A stretch of 7,448 nucleotides of DNA, from NCBI GenBank assembly GCA_003647035.1, contig QMMB01000153.1, positions 1 through 7,448 of the forward strand, written 5' to 3'. The notes under the pieces were generated by a model. That model did no database searches. It had not been told where the DNA came from and was given only the letters and a program-made list of their open reading frames with translations. This document shows positions 6,245 to 7,448 of this stretch, piece by piece. This DNA comes from Deltaproteobacteria bacterium (lineage in GTDB: Bacteria > Myxococcota_A > Polyangia > Polyangiales > Houyiibacteriaceae). The translations under genes were made by a program, and so were the position numbers. Position 1 is the first letter of the stretch. Every line of letters starts with the position of its first letter.

Positions 6245-7448
6245 TTGGACAGGCCGATTTCGTACCAACCCACAGACGGGCTGAGTTACGACCCTAGCGA
6301 AGCGAAGTACTGGGACGAAGAGGCGCTCGGCAAAGAAATCGAGCGCGTCTTCGAGGTCTGCCATGGCTGCCGCATGTGCTTCAAATACTGCGACTCGTTT
6401 CCGACTCTGTTCTCCGCAATCGACGACGAACACGACGGTGAGGTCCGCAAGCTGACGCCGCTCGATACGGAGCGCGTCATGGACGCGTGCTTTCAATGCA
6501 AGCTCTGCGAAGTGCAGTGCCCGTACACCCCGCGGGACGGGCATGAGTTTCAAGTCGACTTCCCCAAGCTCGTGCACCGCTACGACGCGATCCGACACCG
6601 CAAGCACGAACAACCCCACAAGCTACGGCTCAAGGTCCTCGAAGACCCTGACCGCGCGGGTGCGATGGCGCGCGCGAGCTTTGGCGTCGCGAACGTGATG
6701 AACCGTGTGGGCATCCACCGGTGGTTCATGGAGAAGCTCGTCGGGATCGATCGGCGGAAGTTGCTCCCCGACTTCACGCAGACGACGTTCGAGTCGTGGG
6801 CGAAGGGCGCGGGGTTGATGGACAAGGGCGTCGGCGGCGAAGCGGTCATCTTCCAAACCTGCTACGTCCAAGGCAACGAGCCCCAAATCGGGATGGACAC
6901 GGTCGAGGTGCTCGAGAAGAACGGCGTGGACGTTCGATGCGAGAAGGGGCTCGAGTGCTGTGGCATGCCCGCCTGGGAGGGCGGCAACCTCGAGCTGCTC
7001 CGCAAGAAAGCCCACGCGAACCTAGACCGCTTGATGCCGCACGTGGAGGCCGGGGCGAAGGTGATCGCCCTCAACCCGACGTGCTCGATGATGCTCCGCC
7101 GCGAGTATCCGGAGCTGCTCGAGGGAGAAGACCGGAAGCGCGCGTGGAAGCTCGCCGAGGCGGTAGCGGACCCGAGCGAGTTCCTGTGGTCGTTGCGTAA
7201 CGAGCCGCGGTTCAACACGGACTTCCAGAGCTCTCCAGGGAATTCAGTCGCGTATCACGCACCGTGTCATCTCCGCACTCAGGGGGTCGGCTTCAAGGGA
7301 CGCGACCTCCTTCGAAAGATTCCAGGGGTTACGCCGGTCACCGTCATGGAGTGCTGCGGTCACGATGGCACGCACGCGATGACCGTTGAAGGGTTCGAAT
7401 ATTCGATTCGGGTCGGGCAGAAGGCGTTCGACGGGATGGCGGAAGCAG
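6245..7448 (+). CDS. Heterodisulfide reductase-related iron-sulfur protein with two 4Fe-4S motifs and CCG domains (3' partial)
   Basis: A soluble electron-transfer protein of the HdrD/GlpC-like class; 401 residues are visible and the frame is open at the right edge. Numbering from the TTG at 6245, two CxxCxxCxxxC 4Fe-4S motifs are seen: C39/C42/C45/C49 ([11 protein letters not shown]) and C82/C85/C88/C92 ([11 protein letters not shown]). They are followed by a first CCG domain (C206, C238-C239-G240 in ECCGMP, C280) and most of a second (C341 in [10 protein letters not shown]370-C371-G372 in ECCGHDG). CCG domains bind special iron-sulfur clusters in heterodisulfide reductases. No membrane segment is visible. 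The start is uncertain: the TTG one base after the rubrerythrin stop gives a family-like N-terminus ([15 protein letters not shown]) but has no ribosome site, while an in-frame ATG at 6203, after a weak GAGAAG, would overlap rubrerythrin by 41 bases. Related proteins often sit beside rubrerythrin and a DUF3501 gene (recalled, not checked), so a DUF3501 gene may follow outside the window. Confidence 0.9.
   Translation, partial: MDRPISYQPTDGLSYDPSEAKYWDEEALGKEIERVFEVCHGCRMCFKYCDSFPTLFSAIDDEHDGEVRKLTPLDTERVMDACFQCKLCEVQCPYTPRDGHEFQVDFPKLVHRYDAIRHRKHEQPHKLRLKVLEDPDRAGAMARASFGVANVMNRVGIHRWFMEKLVGIDRRKLLPDFTQTTFESWAKGAGLMDKGVGGEAVIFQTCYVQGNEPQIGMDTVEVLEKNGVDVRCEKGLECCGMPAWEGGNLELLRKKAHANLDRLMPHVEAGAKVIALNPTCSMMLRREYPELLEGEDRKRAWKLAEAVADPSEFLWSLRNEPRFNTDFQSSPGNSVAYHAPCHLRTQGVGFKGRDLLRKIPGVTPVTVMECCGHDGTHAMTVEGFEYSIRVGQKAFDGMAEA

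Noticed and set aside
6065..6619. 184-codon minus-strand open frame antisense to rubrerythrin and the iron-sulfur gene
   Set aside because: It is antisense to the diiron ligands and cysteine motifs of two clear proteins and shows no domain of its own.

Overview
The window is GC-rich and gene-dense. It holds six protein-coding genes and one intergenic gap of about 120 bases. Codon use, the gene families and the mixture of envelope-polysaccharide and redox genes suggest a free-living, high-GC proteobacterium-like organism, most likely Myxococcota (old Deltaproteobacteria). That placement is inferred from protein style and not proven. No rRNA, tRNA, CRISPR array, insertion sequence or phage gene was seen.

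Left part (1-4756), surface polysaccharide. A plus-strand gene enters from the left edge and encodes the kinase end of a Wzc/CpsD-type bacterial tyrosine kinase that controls polysaccharide polymerisation and export. It converges on a minus-strand operon and the two coding ends overlap by 16 bases. Reading leftward from the middle of the window, the operon is: a short acyl-CoA dehydrogenase-like protein (start about 5703), a WzxC-type polysaccharide flippase (GTG start at 4756), and an 808-residue two-domain enzyme (3294-868). That enzyme joins a polysaccharide pyruvyl transferase domain to a GT4-type glycosyltransferase. The first two genes overlap by four bases (GTGA) and the last two are 10 bases apart, so the three are probably co-transcribed and translationally coupled. 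Kinase, flippase and pyruvyl transferase/glycosyltransferase fit a Wzx/Wzy-type exopolysaccharide or capsule pathway. The dehydrogenase is the odd member.

Middle (5704-5823), a divergent regulatory region. On the plus strand there is a near-consensus sigma70 promoter (TTGACG-N17-GATAAT). A 14-base dyad covers its -35 box, and an 8+8-base inverted repeat begins at the predicted transcription start and would form a hairpin at the 5' end of the mRNA. A weaker sigma54-like match lies inside that repeat.

Right part (5824-7448), redox/oxidative stress. A 139-residue rubrerythrin with all seven diiron ligands but no rubredoxin domain is followed after one base by a heterodisulfide-reductase-like iron-sulfur protein with two 4Fe-4S motifs and two CCG domains. 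The second protein runs off the right edge. The two probably form an operon in which the iron-sulfur protein could replace the missing rubredoxin domain as electron donor; this partnership is inference.
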